Shown here in pieces: positions 26,405 to 38,080 of a stretch of DNA of 64,000 bases (positions are counted from its first letter, which is position 1; every line of letters starts with the position of its first letter). Location of the stretch: contig OZ231128.1 of the NCBI GenBank assembly GCA_965153355.1, positions 37,944,001 to 38,008,000 on the forward strand, in the 5' to 3' direction. The position numbers were made by a program, and so were the translations under genes. Source of the DNA: Flaccisagitta enflata (Eukaryota > Chaetognatha > Sagittoidea > Aphragmophora). The notes below the pieces were generated by a model, which did not search any database, was not told the DNA's origin, and was given only the letters and a program-made list of their open reading frames with translations.

Positions 26405-26946
26405 AAAAGAAGAGGCAGAAAAAAAGGGGAAGAAGAAGAAAAGGAAGAAGACGAAGAAAAAGAAAAAGAAAAAGAAAAAGAAGAAGAAGAAGAAGAAGAA
26501 GAAGAAGAAGAAGAAGAAGAAGAAGAAGAAGAAGAAGAAGAAGAAGAAGAAGAAGAAGAAGAAGAATAAGAAAAAGAAGAAGAAAAAGAAAACGAAAAAG
26601 AAAAAGAAAAAGAAAAAGAAAAAGAAGAAGAAGAAGAAGAAGAAGAAGAAGAAGAAGAAGAAGAAGAAAAAGAAAAAGAAAAAGAAAAAGAAAAAGAAAA
26701 AGAAAAAGAAGAAGAAGAAGAAGAAGAAGACAAAGAAGAAGGAGAATAAGGAAAAGAAGAAGAAAAAGAAAACGAAAAAGAAAAAGAAAAAGAAAAAGAA
26801 AAAGAAGAAGAAGAAGAAGAAGAAGAAAAAGAAAAAGAAAAAGAAAAAGAAAAAGAAAAAGAAAAAGAAAAAGAAAAAGAAGAAGAAGAAGAAGAAGAAG
26901 AAGAAGGAGAATAAGGAAAAGAAGAAGAAGAAGCAGAAGAAGAAAA
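26405..26946. repeat. Alternating (GAA)n and (GAAAAA)n higher-order polypurine array
   Basis: Blocks of GAA alternate with blocks of GAAAAA. A marker (GAATAAG followed by AAAAGAAGAAG) recurs near 26564, 26744 and 26910, giving a higher-order period of about 165-180 bp. The Lys/Arg-rich and Ser/Phe frames of about 200 codons are compositional. Confidence 0.93.
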
Positions 26947-27280
26947 AAACAAATTAGAAGCAAATGTAGTACGCATTTGGCAAGTAAGAATCAAAAGAGA
27001 AAGTAGTGCAGACAGACAACCCCTCGGAAGCCTCCTCTAGAGTTATTTGCACGTAACCGTTAAAAAAGACAAGACGATAAGAACAGGAAAGGAAAAAAAG
27101 AGAAGACAAAAAAAAGAAGAGTACAAAAATTAAGGCTGACGGGTGTGCAGGGGCAAGAAATGCGAAAAATCTTTCGTTATACAAAAATATTTCGCATCTA
27201 CCGACACAGCAACGTATACCCTCACGTGTCCGCGACTGAAATGGACGTAAAAAGGGTAAAAGAGAAGAAGATGGACAGAA

Positions 27281-27503
27281 AACAAGGCCGGATCCACGGC
27301 TACCCCAGTCGCGTGCGGGTGGGCAGGAGCAGTGATAGAGCTTACAGAGGTATTTGGGCAGGAGCAGTAAGCACAAAAAGCTCAAAAACGCCAAAAAAGT
27401 AAAAAGGGGACCAACTGACCAAACGACCTACTAACCGACTGACTGACCGACCGACGGACCAACATAGCGGGATGTTGAGTCGCGTAACACGCGACTCAAA
27501 AAA
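27281..27503 (+). mobile_element. Rolling-circle-like element (type A), full length
   Basis: AACAAGGCCGGATCCACGGC start, AGTCGCGTGC 10-mer, GGGTGGGCAGGAGCAGTGA body, CCGACTGACTGACCGACC core, and hairpin AGTCGCG, loop TAACA, CGCGACT, then CAAAAAA. It faces an inverted copy 182 bp downstream. Confidence 0.93.
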
Positions 27504-27684
27504 GAAGTAAGAAAAAAAGGAAGAGGAGAGGAATAGAAGAAGAGGGGCGGAATTATGGAAAGAGGCGGAAGGAAGTTCGCTGAGAGACAAGAAGGCGGGC
27601 AAATTATTAGTGTAGCCCAAAGAATATTCTTCCTTCTCCTCTTTCTTCTTTTCTCTTTTTTCTTCCTTGCCTTAATTCTCACAG

Positions 27685-27887
27685 TTTTTAGTCGCGTGCA
27701 CGCGACTCTACAACCCGCTTTGTCCGTCGGTCGGTCGGTTGGTCGGTCGGTTGGTCCGTCACACTTTACTTTTTTTTATGATTTTATTTCTTTGACCTTA
27801 CTGCTCTTGCCCAAATGGTCTGGTGACCTAAAAAATGGCCCCTGCCCACCCGCACGCGACTTCAGTAGCCGTGTATCCGGCCTTGTT
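27685..27887 (-). mobile_element. Rolling-circle-like element (type A), full length
   Basis: Minus-strand reading: AACAAGGCCGGATACACGGC, AAGTCGCGTGC 10-mer, GGTGGGCAGGGGCC body, core of CGACCGACC words, terminal palindrome AGTCGCGTGCACGCGACT and AAAAA. Confidence 0.93.
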
Positions 27888-27952
27888 TTCTTCTTAGACT
27901 ACATGACCTGCCTTTTTTTCTCTTTTTTTTTTCTCCAGCCTTTGTTGAACGG

Positions 27953-27958
27953 AGTGTG

Positions 27959-28054
<96 letters not shown>
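27953..28054. repeat. (GT)n microsatellite
   Basis: About 100 bp of perfect GT. Confidence 0.97.
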
Positions 28055-28057
<3 letters not shown>

Positions 28058-28334
28058 GTATCTATCATGACCATCGTGCTAAACTTAAAATATGCGTGCA
28101 TTCTGACTGTGTGGGTGTGTCTGCGCCTCGCTCTCTCTATTCTCTCCATTCTCCCCTCGTTCACGTTTTTTTTTTCACGCCTCCACTTTTTTCGTGAGTG
28201 GCGACGCAGATTAGAGCTAAAGCCCCGATTTGTCTCAGCCTCGCAGAAGCTCCCCCAGTTATGACCGAAATTCGAAAGACAAATGACGGATAATTTCGAC
28301 AAAATAGGAGAGAGAAAGCAACGCACAAAGCTAT

Positions 28335-28538
<204 letters not shown>

Positions 28539-28846
28539 GACAGAAAGATAGATAGAGATTATGCACAGAGACATACAGATGGCACTAAGACACGCAAACC
28601 AACATACATTAGGACAGACAGACAGACAGACAGACCAATAGACAGACCGACAGCAAAGCAAACTAAGGACAGAAATGGGTGGTCGCTGATGCGCGAGGAT
28701 TAGGAGGAGGAAGAGACGCGAAGGCGAAAAGCCGTAAGGATGTTCACTTGTCTTTCGTTCAAGAAATAAAATGGGAAATTTATTCCACCAGTTTTCCGGG
28801 GCGGCCGACAGAGGGATAATCGTGCTGGCGTAAGACGTGACAGGGT

Positions 28847-29188
<342 letters not shown>

Positions 29189-29540
29189 TACAGACAGACC
29201 GACAGACTGAAAGAAAGAAAATCGAACAATAGGACCGACAAAAAGAGACCTGAAGTGGGTGACAAACAGACAAAGAGACGGCAAGAATACAGACAGACAG
29301 CCAACAAGACGGATAGACAGGTAGACAAACAGGTAAGTCGGAAGAAAAAAAAAAGAAAAGAACTGTGACAGGACCAGCTGTGTTAATGACAAAATAAGAA
29401 AAGGGAGGAGGATCCCGCGTTTTTACCTGCTGAGTCTCACCGCACGAAAGGGTGGGTGGGATGCGGACAGACCGACCAATCGATTCACCCTCAGCCCTGT
29501 TTCAAGTACATGGGCGGCGATGGTTTTATTAGGCCGGCGT

Positions 29541-29632
29541 CGTCACCGTCGTCGTCGTCGTTGTTGTCATCGTCGTCGTCGTCGTCATCTTCGTCGTCGC
29601 CATCGTCATCTTCGTCATCGTCGTCGTCGTCG
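29541..29632. repeat. (GTC)n imperfect trinucleotide array
   Basis: GTC/ATC trinucleotides with TTC interruptions. Confidence 0.93.
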
Positions 29633-29812
29633 CGCATAAATATTTCTTGTTTGTCAAGTGTTGGGTAGAGTACACAGGAACGTGCGCTTTGTTAGTGGAG
29701 GAGGGGATCGTTAATACCGAAGGAAGGGAAACCGAGTTGACGGTTTTACGGTGCGCCGATTATAATCGGTATACCGTCGCGGGAAAAAAACTCAACACAT
29801 TTTTACCGGCAC

Positions 29813-30127
29813 ATGCCAGCGACTTTACAAGCCACTTTTCGATCAATCCGTTGCTTACCCGGTTCATTAGCTATTAGAAAGTTAGTCTCTTTCAGTTGGT
29901 CACCACGTTCTTGTTCTGCCCCTGGCCCTGCATTTCGAAACGCAACTGTAAGGAAATGTCTAACACCTGTGCAGAAACAATTAAAACTGCAACAGTTAAA
30001 AGTCCATGCCGCGGTTAAACTCCGCTCCAACAGACCTGCTCTCAACAGAATTCCGCCCATATCAGATGCCAAATCTTTGTCACTTCACCCTGCTTTCTTT
30101 TATTCTGTACATTGGCTGTTACAGAAT
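29813..30127 (+). CDS. Low-confidence 105-residue open frame, presequence-like
   Basis: I do not recognise this protein. The frame is aperiodic, starts with ATG at 29813 and ends at a TAA. Its first ~85 residues contain many Arg, Lys and Ser and no acidic residue, as in mitochondrial presequences, but basic composition alone proves little. The ATG context is weak (C at -3). A GTAAGG donor-like site lies inside at about 29948, so it could be part of an exon instead. No acceptor, polyadenylation signal or paralogue is visible, and an 89-codon frame lies antisense. It may be chance. Confidence 0.25.
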
Positions 30128-30420
30128 TAAGTCTACAACTGAAATTCGTAGTCCTTTGAAATCGGATTCAACTGAACTTGGTTAACTAGGAGTACGTTTT
30201 CTTCATGATCATGGTCAAACTTGAATTTCAGTGGCAGAAATTATTTCACAGGTGTTATTTCCCACGAACATCGATATTCTTTTAAACACTGATGATCACA
30301 TGTAAAATATAGGAGGGCTGGCTGTGCAGCTAGCTTACTCCTATTTTCTCACTGCCATTACATCAGTGATATAATAGACCTCAGCATTTATTAAGCTACG
30401 TAGACAGAATTAAACAAGTA

Positions 30421-31134
30421 ACAGGGCGTGCAAAAAAATTTGCACAGATGCTGAAGCATACAAGATGTAAAAAGCATGCTTCCACTTGGCTCAGTTTTAC
30501 GAACATTTTATCATAGTATACATAGTTACTGCAGGGATACAGTAGTTGTCGTCTATACTTGGAAATACGGGGGCCCTCATATTGTAACTACCATTTGTGC
30601 CAATGAAATGAAACTGTGTGTGTATATATAGGGTTGACGATGGGGTATGGCAGCTCTGTGGATAGAAAATTCTTTTGAATATACTAAATCATATTAGCTC
30701 CATCTAATTAATTGTCGGAATTGATTTAGTGGTTAACTCACTTGACGTCAGATTTATTGTGATCAGTTTATTTCTTTAAAGGTTCCAGGTTCAAATCCCG
30801 GGCTGGTTTTGCAATAAAAGCAAATAGATGAAGCTGAAATTCTTCCATAAAAATGATTGATCCTAATGTCTTATACTAAAAGTTTTTTTTGTAAGGTAAG
30901 CCGTAAGGGGATGCCATACCCCATTGTCAACCCCTTAGGGTCTATACATTACACAAGCAAAATATCAGTCCCCTCATTGTACTGATACTCAGGTTATGAG
31001 CTCCCCCGTATTTCCAAGTCTAGACAACATCTACTGTACTTCAATTCAAATTCTATTACAGTAGGCCATCTGTAAGGATGATTTTTATGTTTTGTAAACT
31101 AGAGTACCAGTTCAAATTTTTCGGCACACCCTGT
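30421..31134. mobile_element. 714-bp TIR element (ACAGGG family) flanked by TA
   Basis: Left end ACAGGGCGTGCAAAAAAATT, right end complements ACAGGGTGTGCCGAAAAATT; TA lies outside each end (30419-30420, 31135-31136). A second, inner inverted repeat joins about 30540-30650 to 30905-31045 (AGTAGTTGTCGTCTATACTT and its near complement). At about 30780 GGTTCAAATCCCGGGC resembles a tRNA T-arm. No transposase frame. Confidence 0.87.
30722..30812 (+). other. tRNA-like relic inside the 714-bp element
   Basis: TTTAGTGGTTAACTC resembles an A-box region and GGTTCAAATCCCGGG a B-box/T-arm, 55-60 bases apart. The acceptor arms do not pair, so it is not a functional tRNA; it may be a captured tRNA-derived SINE promoter. 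Confidence 0.35.
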
Positions 31135-31498
31135 TAGCAAAGAGGGCGTTGAGCATTATCGGATTTGGTGAGCAGTGTAAATAATGGTGCGGCCAATGCG
31201 TGACGGAACTACAAAGGTAGATAAAGCCAGTCTGTGAATTCGAACCAATAAAACAGAGTGGCACTCAGCCAATGCGCCAGTACCACGAAAGAAATGTTAT
31301 GTGGTTCTACAAACTACAATGGTGGAAACCACCGCCATCGTATAACTTTGATAAAAACTAGTTTGGATGTGTGCAGAAAAACGCGTGTGGGTGGACAGGA
31401 AGTCTTTGCCCGAAAGGAAAGGAATGACGAATGGACGAACCGAGTAAGCGATATAAACGAATGATGCTTCTAACAAGTAAATGGTGCTGCGTAGCATT
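31135..31498. other. Unassigned sequence
   Basis: No gene, repeat or element end recognised. Confidence 0.5.
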
Positions 31499-31803
31499 AT
31501 TAGATGCGTCCTCGCATCTCTATAAGAGGGTTTGTCCGTCCGTCTGTCGGTCCGTCCGTCCGTCCGTCGGTCCGTCCGTCCGTCCGTCTTTTACGCCTGT
31601 GCAAAAACCGCGGTTTTTGGCCGTCTTCGGCCACGACGAGATCCTACACTGAATCTACTGCGAGACAAACATGATTTGAGAGCCTCCATTACTACTCCTG
31701 TCGTTCCATCTGTCTGTTTGTCCATCTGTCAATCCATATGTGTCACATGATCAATTTACGCAGAGACACAGTCTGGACGCATTGTTGCCAGTTCGGGCTT
31801 GTT
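31499..31803 (-). mobile_element. Rolling-circle-like element (type B), near full length
   Basis: Homologous to 23776-24097 along its whole length. The 3' hairpin (minus strand) is AGATGCGAGGACGCATCT followed by AATAAT; the start is AACAAGCCCGAAC. The subterminal 10-mer has decayed (AATGCGTCC). Confidence 0.9.
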
Positions 31804-31865
31804 GAGGGAAAAGGAATTGTATTGAACTATGCATGAGGAAACCCTCGACTTTCACTAAGACCTCT

Positions 31866-32480
31866 TTTCCCTTTGGGGCGGCGGCCCCGGATGCGCTGAT
31901 GACCTATGATTTCGCATGTTTTTGTTTCTTCATTTTTGGTCCTATTTATGACTCTGAAACAAGCCTTTATTGACCCCTGAATCTGAGGGTTCCTAATTTG
32001 ACCTCCTGTTGTCAATTCAGAGCCTAAAATCAAGCTTTTAAGATGCGACGCTAAATTTGATCTCTCAAATCCTGACTTATGTTCATAAGGATGGCTCCAA
32101 AATCTTACTTAGATAGCTATGAATCAGACATTTTGGTCTCCAGGACCTCCAGATCAGCAAGGCTGTCCAATAAGCCTTGATAACAACCTTATGAAATAAC
32201 GGAGCTTCATGATCTGCATTGAGTGAATTTCTCCTGCTCCTCCTTCTCCGTCCCTCTACCCCTTTCACGGCTCAAATCCCAACCTCAAGACTCAAATCCC
32301 ACCCCAAGGCTAAGATCCCAGCCTCCAGGCTCAAATTCCAAGCTCGAGGTCTAAATCCCCGCCTTGAGCCTTGGGCTTTGGGCTCCTCTGGGGCAATTGC
32401 ATGCATTGCACCTCTCAGTACCTTTTATCCAAATAAATTAACTTAGAGGCAAAGGGCATCGCTGACCATCTGGCGCTTTT
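31866..32480 (+). mobile_element. GGGCAGCGGCCCC-family element, diverged extended form
   Basis: CCTTTGGGGCGGCGGCCCC near the start, GATGACCTATGATTTCGC (also found at 47.1 kb), ~20-bp CTCAAATCCCAGCC-type units at 32255-32380, and the tail GGGCATCGCTGACCATCTGG. Confidence 0.65.
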
Positions 32481-33279
32481 AGGACCATTCCAGTTTGTTT
32501 TGTCGCATTTTTCGTAGGTGTTTTTCGGCGATGAGGGAAAAGCGGCAGTTTTGCCCCAGTTTTGAAAGGCGGGTGCCTTAATGGGGGTGACTCGACCTTA
32601 TGGTCCACATGGATGCCTCATCGGGTTTTCCCTTTCTCACGGGTGCGTTACCGTATCATTATTACGAAAGGCCCACACAGTTAGTAAGGCTATGGATAGA
32701 AACAGTGCCTGTTACCGGTCCCATGTCTTTATATGCAACATGGTTTGTCGATCGTCGATGGCAAACACATCGGTCGGTCGGTCAGTCGGTCGATGGCTGA
32801 TATTTCTGTTATCTATTTCGACCTCCGCCCTACCGGTTACCACAGCCTCATTCTCGTATATATATTGTAGAAACAACAGTTTTTTTTACTGCGGCGCGTT
32901 CGGTATTTGCCACCTGTTTTTCCGTCTGCCCTAAGGGCTAAGGACCTTCCGCCACATGTTGCTGATGAGAAATATGCGAAAGAAATATTGACCAATCGTA
33001 AAAATCCGATTGCAACTGCTCCATCCGTACAATTGATAACAATTATCATTTCTAATTTTCTACGATACGTTACTAATGTTATTTCTTTTTCTTTTTCTCT
33101 CTTCCAGAAAACGCAAAGATAAGGAGATGAGGAGTCGGAAACAGTATCTTTAACTGCGTCATTCGTCGATAAGAAGAATAAGGACTTGAAATACTTCCCA
33201 ACTCAATGAGTGCAGTGCTCTGCGTTTATCATGATTTGTTAACCACGTTGCGCGGTCCAGTACAGTCATGCTTGGATAA
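32481..33279. other. Unassigned sequence with possible exon signals
   Basis: A (CGGT)n run at 32773-32795 may be a rolling-circle-like core. A good acceptor (TTTTTCTCTCTTCCAG, AG at 33107-33108) is followed by a frame that stops after about 13 codons. Upstream, 32907-33122 is aperiodic. Not enough for a gene model. Confidence 0.35.
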
Positions 33280-33483
33280 ATTGCAACTGGATTCTCAAGC
33301 CTACTACTCAGTCAAAAATCAGAAAAACCTAGCAAAATCATAGATGAAATTGAAGCTTTTCAAAAGATGAAGAGATTGAGACCAAGTAGAGCAAAGTTTG
33401 TTGATGCATTTAGATGGAATGCTGTTTTAAAGAGAAGGACTGAAAAATGGGGAGGGAAATTCATTATAATTGAGCGTTTTTAG
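33280..33483 (+). pseudogene. Low-confidence coding-like frame cut by an element insertion
   Basis: A 67-codon frame without its own ATG start runs from 33280 to a TAG inside the terminal TTTTTAG of the element at 33477-33650. The last 40 residues (with KMKRLRPSRAKFVDAF, then WNAVLKRRTEKWGG) have balanced, protein-like composition. The abrupt stop at the element boundary suggests a truncated coding relic, perhaps an exon of another mobile element. No family is recognised and the frame does not obviously resume downstream. Confidence 0.28.
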
Positions 33484-33650
33484 TTGCGGACACGCAACTC
33501 TATAAGAGGCTTTGTCCGTCCGTCCGTCCGTCCGTCGGTTGGTTGGTCGGTCCGTGAACACGAGTCGAACATAAGTCGAAAAGTGGGAAAACGCGCATTT
33601 CCGCCCCTGCCCACCCGTCCGCAACTGGTGGCCGTGTATCCGGCCTTGTT
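33477..33650 (-). mobile_element. Rolling-circle-like element, full length
   Basis: Minus strand: AACAAGGCCGGATACACGGC, 10-mer AGTTGCGGAC, GGTGGGCAGGGGCGG, a GGACGGACGGAC core, and hairpin AGTTGCGTGTCCGCAACT followed by AAAAA. Both the 10-mer and the hairpin carry TTGCG in place of TCGCG, a co-variant type. Confidence 0.92.
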
Positions 33651-33729
33651 TCCATTGGTGATATTTTTCTTCAAACCTTTGTTATTTCTAAACGAATGAA
33701 GCCACAATGACCAGCAACATTGCATTTGG

Positions 33730-33978
33730 AAGATTTTTTGCAGAGCTTTCAAGAAGAAGAAGAAGAACAAAAAGAGGAAGAAAAAGAAGAAGAACAAAAA
33801 GCGGAAGAAAAAAAAAAAGAAGAACAACAAGCACAACCACAACCAACCAGCCGACTAACCAACCAACCAATAAACACGGAAAAGAAGAAGAAGAAGAAGA
33901 AGAAGAAGAAAAAGAAAAAGAAAAAGAAAAAGAAAAAGAAAAAGAAAAAGAAGAAGAAAAAGAAGAAGAAGAAGATGA
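33730..33978. repeat. Polypurine (GAA)n/(GAAAAA)n tract
   Basis: GAA and GAAAAA blocks with a CCAACCAACC-type interruption at 33838-33876. Confidence 0.93.
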
Positions 33979-33980
33979 AG

Positions 33981-33981
33981 G

Positions 33982-34064
<83 letters not shown>

Positions 34065-34080
34065 CGACAACGACGACAAG

Positions 34081-34168
<88 letters not shown>

Positions 34169-34177
34169 CAACAACAT
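33981..34177. repeat. (CAA)n microsatellite
   Basis: About 195 bp of CAA with one CGACAACGACGACAAG interruption at 34063-34080. Poly-Gln and poly-Cys frames are repeat-derived. Confidence 0.97.
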
Positions 34178-34451
34178 TCGAGCTCCCGCGTCCGAGTAAC
34201 TAGAATAACAAAAGGGGGAAAAAATTTGTAAGATACAATAGATGGGACATCGGACCTGCGGCACACATCGCCTGAAAGCATCGGCACAAAGCATCGACAC
34301 AAAGCAACGCCGCACTTCGGCGGTCTATGCCACGCCTTCTGTTGTTTCATCAAAGCCGACTTACTCTTCACTGGCTCGAACCAATGCAATCGCTTCATTG
34401 CCCGCAGCTACCCCGCTAGTGATAATAAGGCAGATGTATCAAAACCGGATG

Positions 34452-34452
34452 A

Positions 34453-34513
<61 letters not shown>

Positions 34514-34527
34514 GTGATGGTGATGGC

Positions 34528-34558
<31 letters not shown>

Positions 34559-34776
34559 GCGATGGTGATGATAATGATGTTGGTTATGATGATGATGATG
34601 GTGATGAACTGATGATGATGGTGCTGATGAGGATGATGATGATGATGGTGATGATGATGGTGATGATGATGATGATGATGATGATAATGATGATGATGAT
34701 GATGATGACGAGGATCATGACGATGACGATGATGATGAGGATGATGAGGATGATGATGATGACGATGATGATGTCG
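34452..34776. repeat. (GAT)n imperfect microsatellite
   Basis: GAT trinucleotides with GGT, AAT, GAC and GAG variants. Confidence 0.95.
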
Positions 34777-35400
<624 letters not shown>

Positions 35401-36219
35401 AGCGGGGCTTTGTATGCCCCTGATTACCGGTCCGCAACGATATTGTAACCCCGCATTACTTGTGATTTCGAGACCCAAGTAGATGTCTTTATACTAACGG
35501 AGGGTCTTGTGACAGAAATCCGAATCCGTGATCGTGTAATCGGAATCAAAACCTGATAAAAATGCCATGAATGAACTGACAGAAGAATGGAAAAAAAAAC
35601 GGGTGCAAGGACGAAAGTACAGGCAGCATGGAAATAACAATTCCGGATACGCGAAAAACCTTTTTAGCGTGCGGTTGGGCAACGGGAACGCAGTCGCTTC
35701 TCTTCTCCAGGAAAGGATATAAGGTCCTCTTTATCAATTTAATCTACTTTTTTTCTTTTTTGCTCTCTTTCATGTATTTTCGCTTCCTATTTTCTCCTTC
35801 TTTTGAATCCGCCTCTGATCAGACTCAGGGACGCGACTTTCTGTCTTTCTGTCCGATAATCTGGGTAGAAACCTATTACACCAAGCAGGTTCCCGACGTT
35901 CCCGACGTTACTTCATAACGTGGTGTGGCTAAGTCAGTGATTTTATCATTTTTGACCCCCCCTGTCCTCAGTATAGTATCGTCCTAGTACAGTATAATCC
36001 TAGTATCAATCCCTTTCAGCTCTTTACGGTCTGTATCCGTTCATTTTTTTCTTAATCTGAAATGAATTGTCAGGTGGGGCTGAAAAAGCAGAAGCATCTT
36101 AATGTTGCAATAGCGAATCTTCGAGGAGACGTGTGTCCGTTGGGGGAGCAGCTGTACAGCTGCAAGCGACTTAGCCTAGTCATTTATGCCTGGTTGACTG
36201 AAATAAAAGGATGAAAAAA
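35401..36219. other. Unassigned sequence
   Basis: A 16-bp perfect palindrome, GCAGCTGTACAGCTGC, lies at 36149-36164. Otherwise no gene or element end recognised; a 96-codon frame at 35628-35918 has no support. Confidence 0.45.
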
Positions 36220-36417
36220 AACAAGGCCGGATACAAGGCTATCCTAGTTGCGTGCGGGTGGGCAAGGGCAGTGATGGGGAAGATCTCCGGGGCATTTGGG
36301 CAGGAGCAGTGAGGTCGAAATGCTCGAAAACGCCGAAAAAGTCAAGAAGGGACCGACCGACCGACGGACAGGTATAGCGGGGTGTAGACTGTCGAGTCGC
36401 GTAGCACGCGACTAGAA
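36220..36417 (+). mobile_element. Rolling-circle-like element (type A), full length
   Basis: AACAAGGCCGGATACAAGGC start, AGTTGCGTGC 10-mer, GGTGGGCAAGGGCAGTGA body, ACCGACCGACCGACGG core, hairpin AGTCGCG, loop TAGCA, CGCGACT, then AGAAA. Confidence 0.92.
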
Positions 36418-36419
36418 AT

Positions 36420-36423
<4 letters not shown>

Positions 36424-36478
<55 letters not shown>
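36424..36478. repeat. (GA)n microsatellite
   Basis: About 54 bp of GA beginning just after the 3' end of the preceding element. Confidence 0.95.
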
Positions 36479-36479
<1 letters not shown>

Positions 36480-38031
36480 GATGAAAAACAGACAAACAGA
36501 GAAAGAAAGGAAAGAATTTAAGATAGGCGACTGCCTGAGTGTTGGGAAAGGAAATTGTCTGGCAATAAGCAATAACCATCTAAGTATATTTGGCTGTGAT
36601 GCTATAAAAGGGAAACCCGCCGACTTTTTATTTTTCTCCAACTCTGCCTGTTGATTTCTTTTCTTTTTTTTCTTTTCTATTTACTTAACTTAAATATTCG
36701 GACGATTTGGTTTCAATACGGTCTTGAAGTTGCACAAATCATTGAGCGACTGTTTGCAATTCTAGTTGACGAGACTACTGGATGAGTGATCGCAAACATT
36801 GCCGCGTATAGTACCGAGAGAAGTAGCCATGCCAAAGTTACATCTGCTCAACAATAATCGTCTGAGCAACACAAAATATCGACGCGGGAAAATCATACTT
36901 CTAGTTGGTCCATTGAAATCAATGAAATTTTAACTGAAGTAGCCCAAAGTTGTTTTCTTGGTGTTAAGGAGTTCAAATCTCCAATTCCACAGATCACCAC
37001 GCCCTATAAGTCCACGTCCCAAGGGACTGCAAGGGAAAAGAGCAATCTAAATAAACATGGTGAGTGAATATGCAAATAAAGCGCAAACGCGCAAACTCTG
37101 GAACGAAGCAGTGAGATAGGAATTAAGACATCACAGAAGAGGAGAAAAAGAAAACTTAAGCGAAACCCATTATGGTAACAAAATGAGTAGGAGGACTGCA
37201 ATGAGACGAAAACAAACCCGACTGGCATGGCAAACGATGCGTTCTCGAAAGTCTAAAGCCATAGAGATATAGATGAATCTTAGTGTATCTAAACCGACCA
37301 GAAGAGATCCATGAATAAAACAGATCCTCTTGAAGAGATCCATGAATAACAACAAAGAACGTGCAATCAAGCGATTAGGATTTTCATCTTGCAGTTGTAT
37401 ATTACGTGTTTTGTTTTCTTTGTTTTGTCCAATTGTGCTACACTTCTCGTGTGAATAAATGCCATATATATTATGAACTGATGACGGGGGGTCGAACCTA
37501 CAAACATTCTTAGAGAGATGCGAGGACTCATCTAAAAAGAAGGAGACGGGGACTGAAGAAACGGAAGGGGAAGAGTAAAAGACTGAGGGAGATAGAGAGA
37601 GAATGCTTGGATATCAAGACTTGTTTTATAGCTTGGTTGGGAATCTATTTTATGGAAAACAATCTTCCGATTTCCTACGCGCCAACTTTTTTTTTCTCGT
37701 AAATTTTGAATGTATGCATTTGAAACTCGCAATAACGGATGTCGATGGACTAATAATATTAGCTGCTATGAGCGGATTTCTGTTATTGCCAATATGAGAA
37801 ATCAAAGGAATTGACATGAAGGGGCAAAGATTTATTTCCGTTTTAAGCGGATTTTCATAATGCGGGTTGTAATTGTACTGTATTTAATTTTGATTGATTT
37901 TTTTGAACTTTACTGCTCCTCTGCTCGGTAGGCTGATATCATTCATCTGTACTTGCTAAGCGACTCTATCAGCGGGTTTGTCCGTAGATAGGTTCGTAGG
38001 AAGGTCCGTAACGCTAATCCCTTTTTTTAGT
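36479..38031. other. Unassigned sequence with fragments
   Basis: GAAGAGATCCATGAATA occurs twice (about 37301 and 37333). 37508-37537 is an isolated type-B hairpin (GAGATGCGAGGACTCATCT). 37905-38011 resembles the body and core of type A in minus orientation. No gene seen. Confidence 0.45.
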
Positions 38032-38080
38032 CGCGTGCTACGCGAATCAATACCTAGCTTTGTCCGTCCGTCGGTTGGTT
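38032..38080 (-). mobile_element. Rolling-circle-like element fragment (hairpin end)
   Basis: TTTTTTTAGTCGCGTGCTAC, then CGCGAATC and a GTCCGTCCGTCGG core; the rest is absent. Confidence 0.75.

Noticed and set aside
26380-27006. 208-codon Lys/Arg-rich frame as a basic nuclear protein
   Set aside because: Pure consequence of GAA/GAAAAA repeats; the opposite strand is open as Ser/Phe over the same interval.
36149-36164. 16-bp palindrome as a regulatory operator
   Set aside because: A single short palindrome with no adjacent promoter or second copy is not evidence of a binding site.
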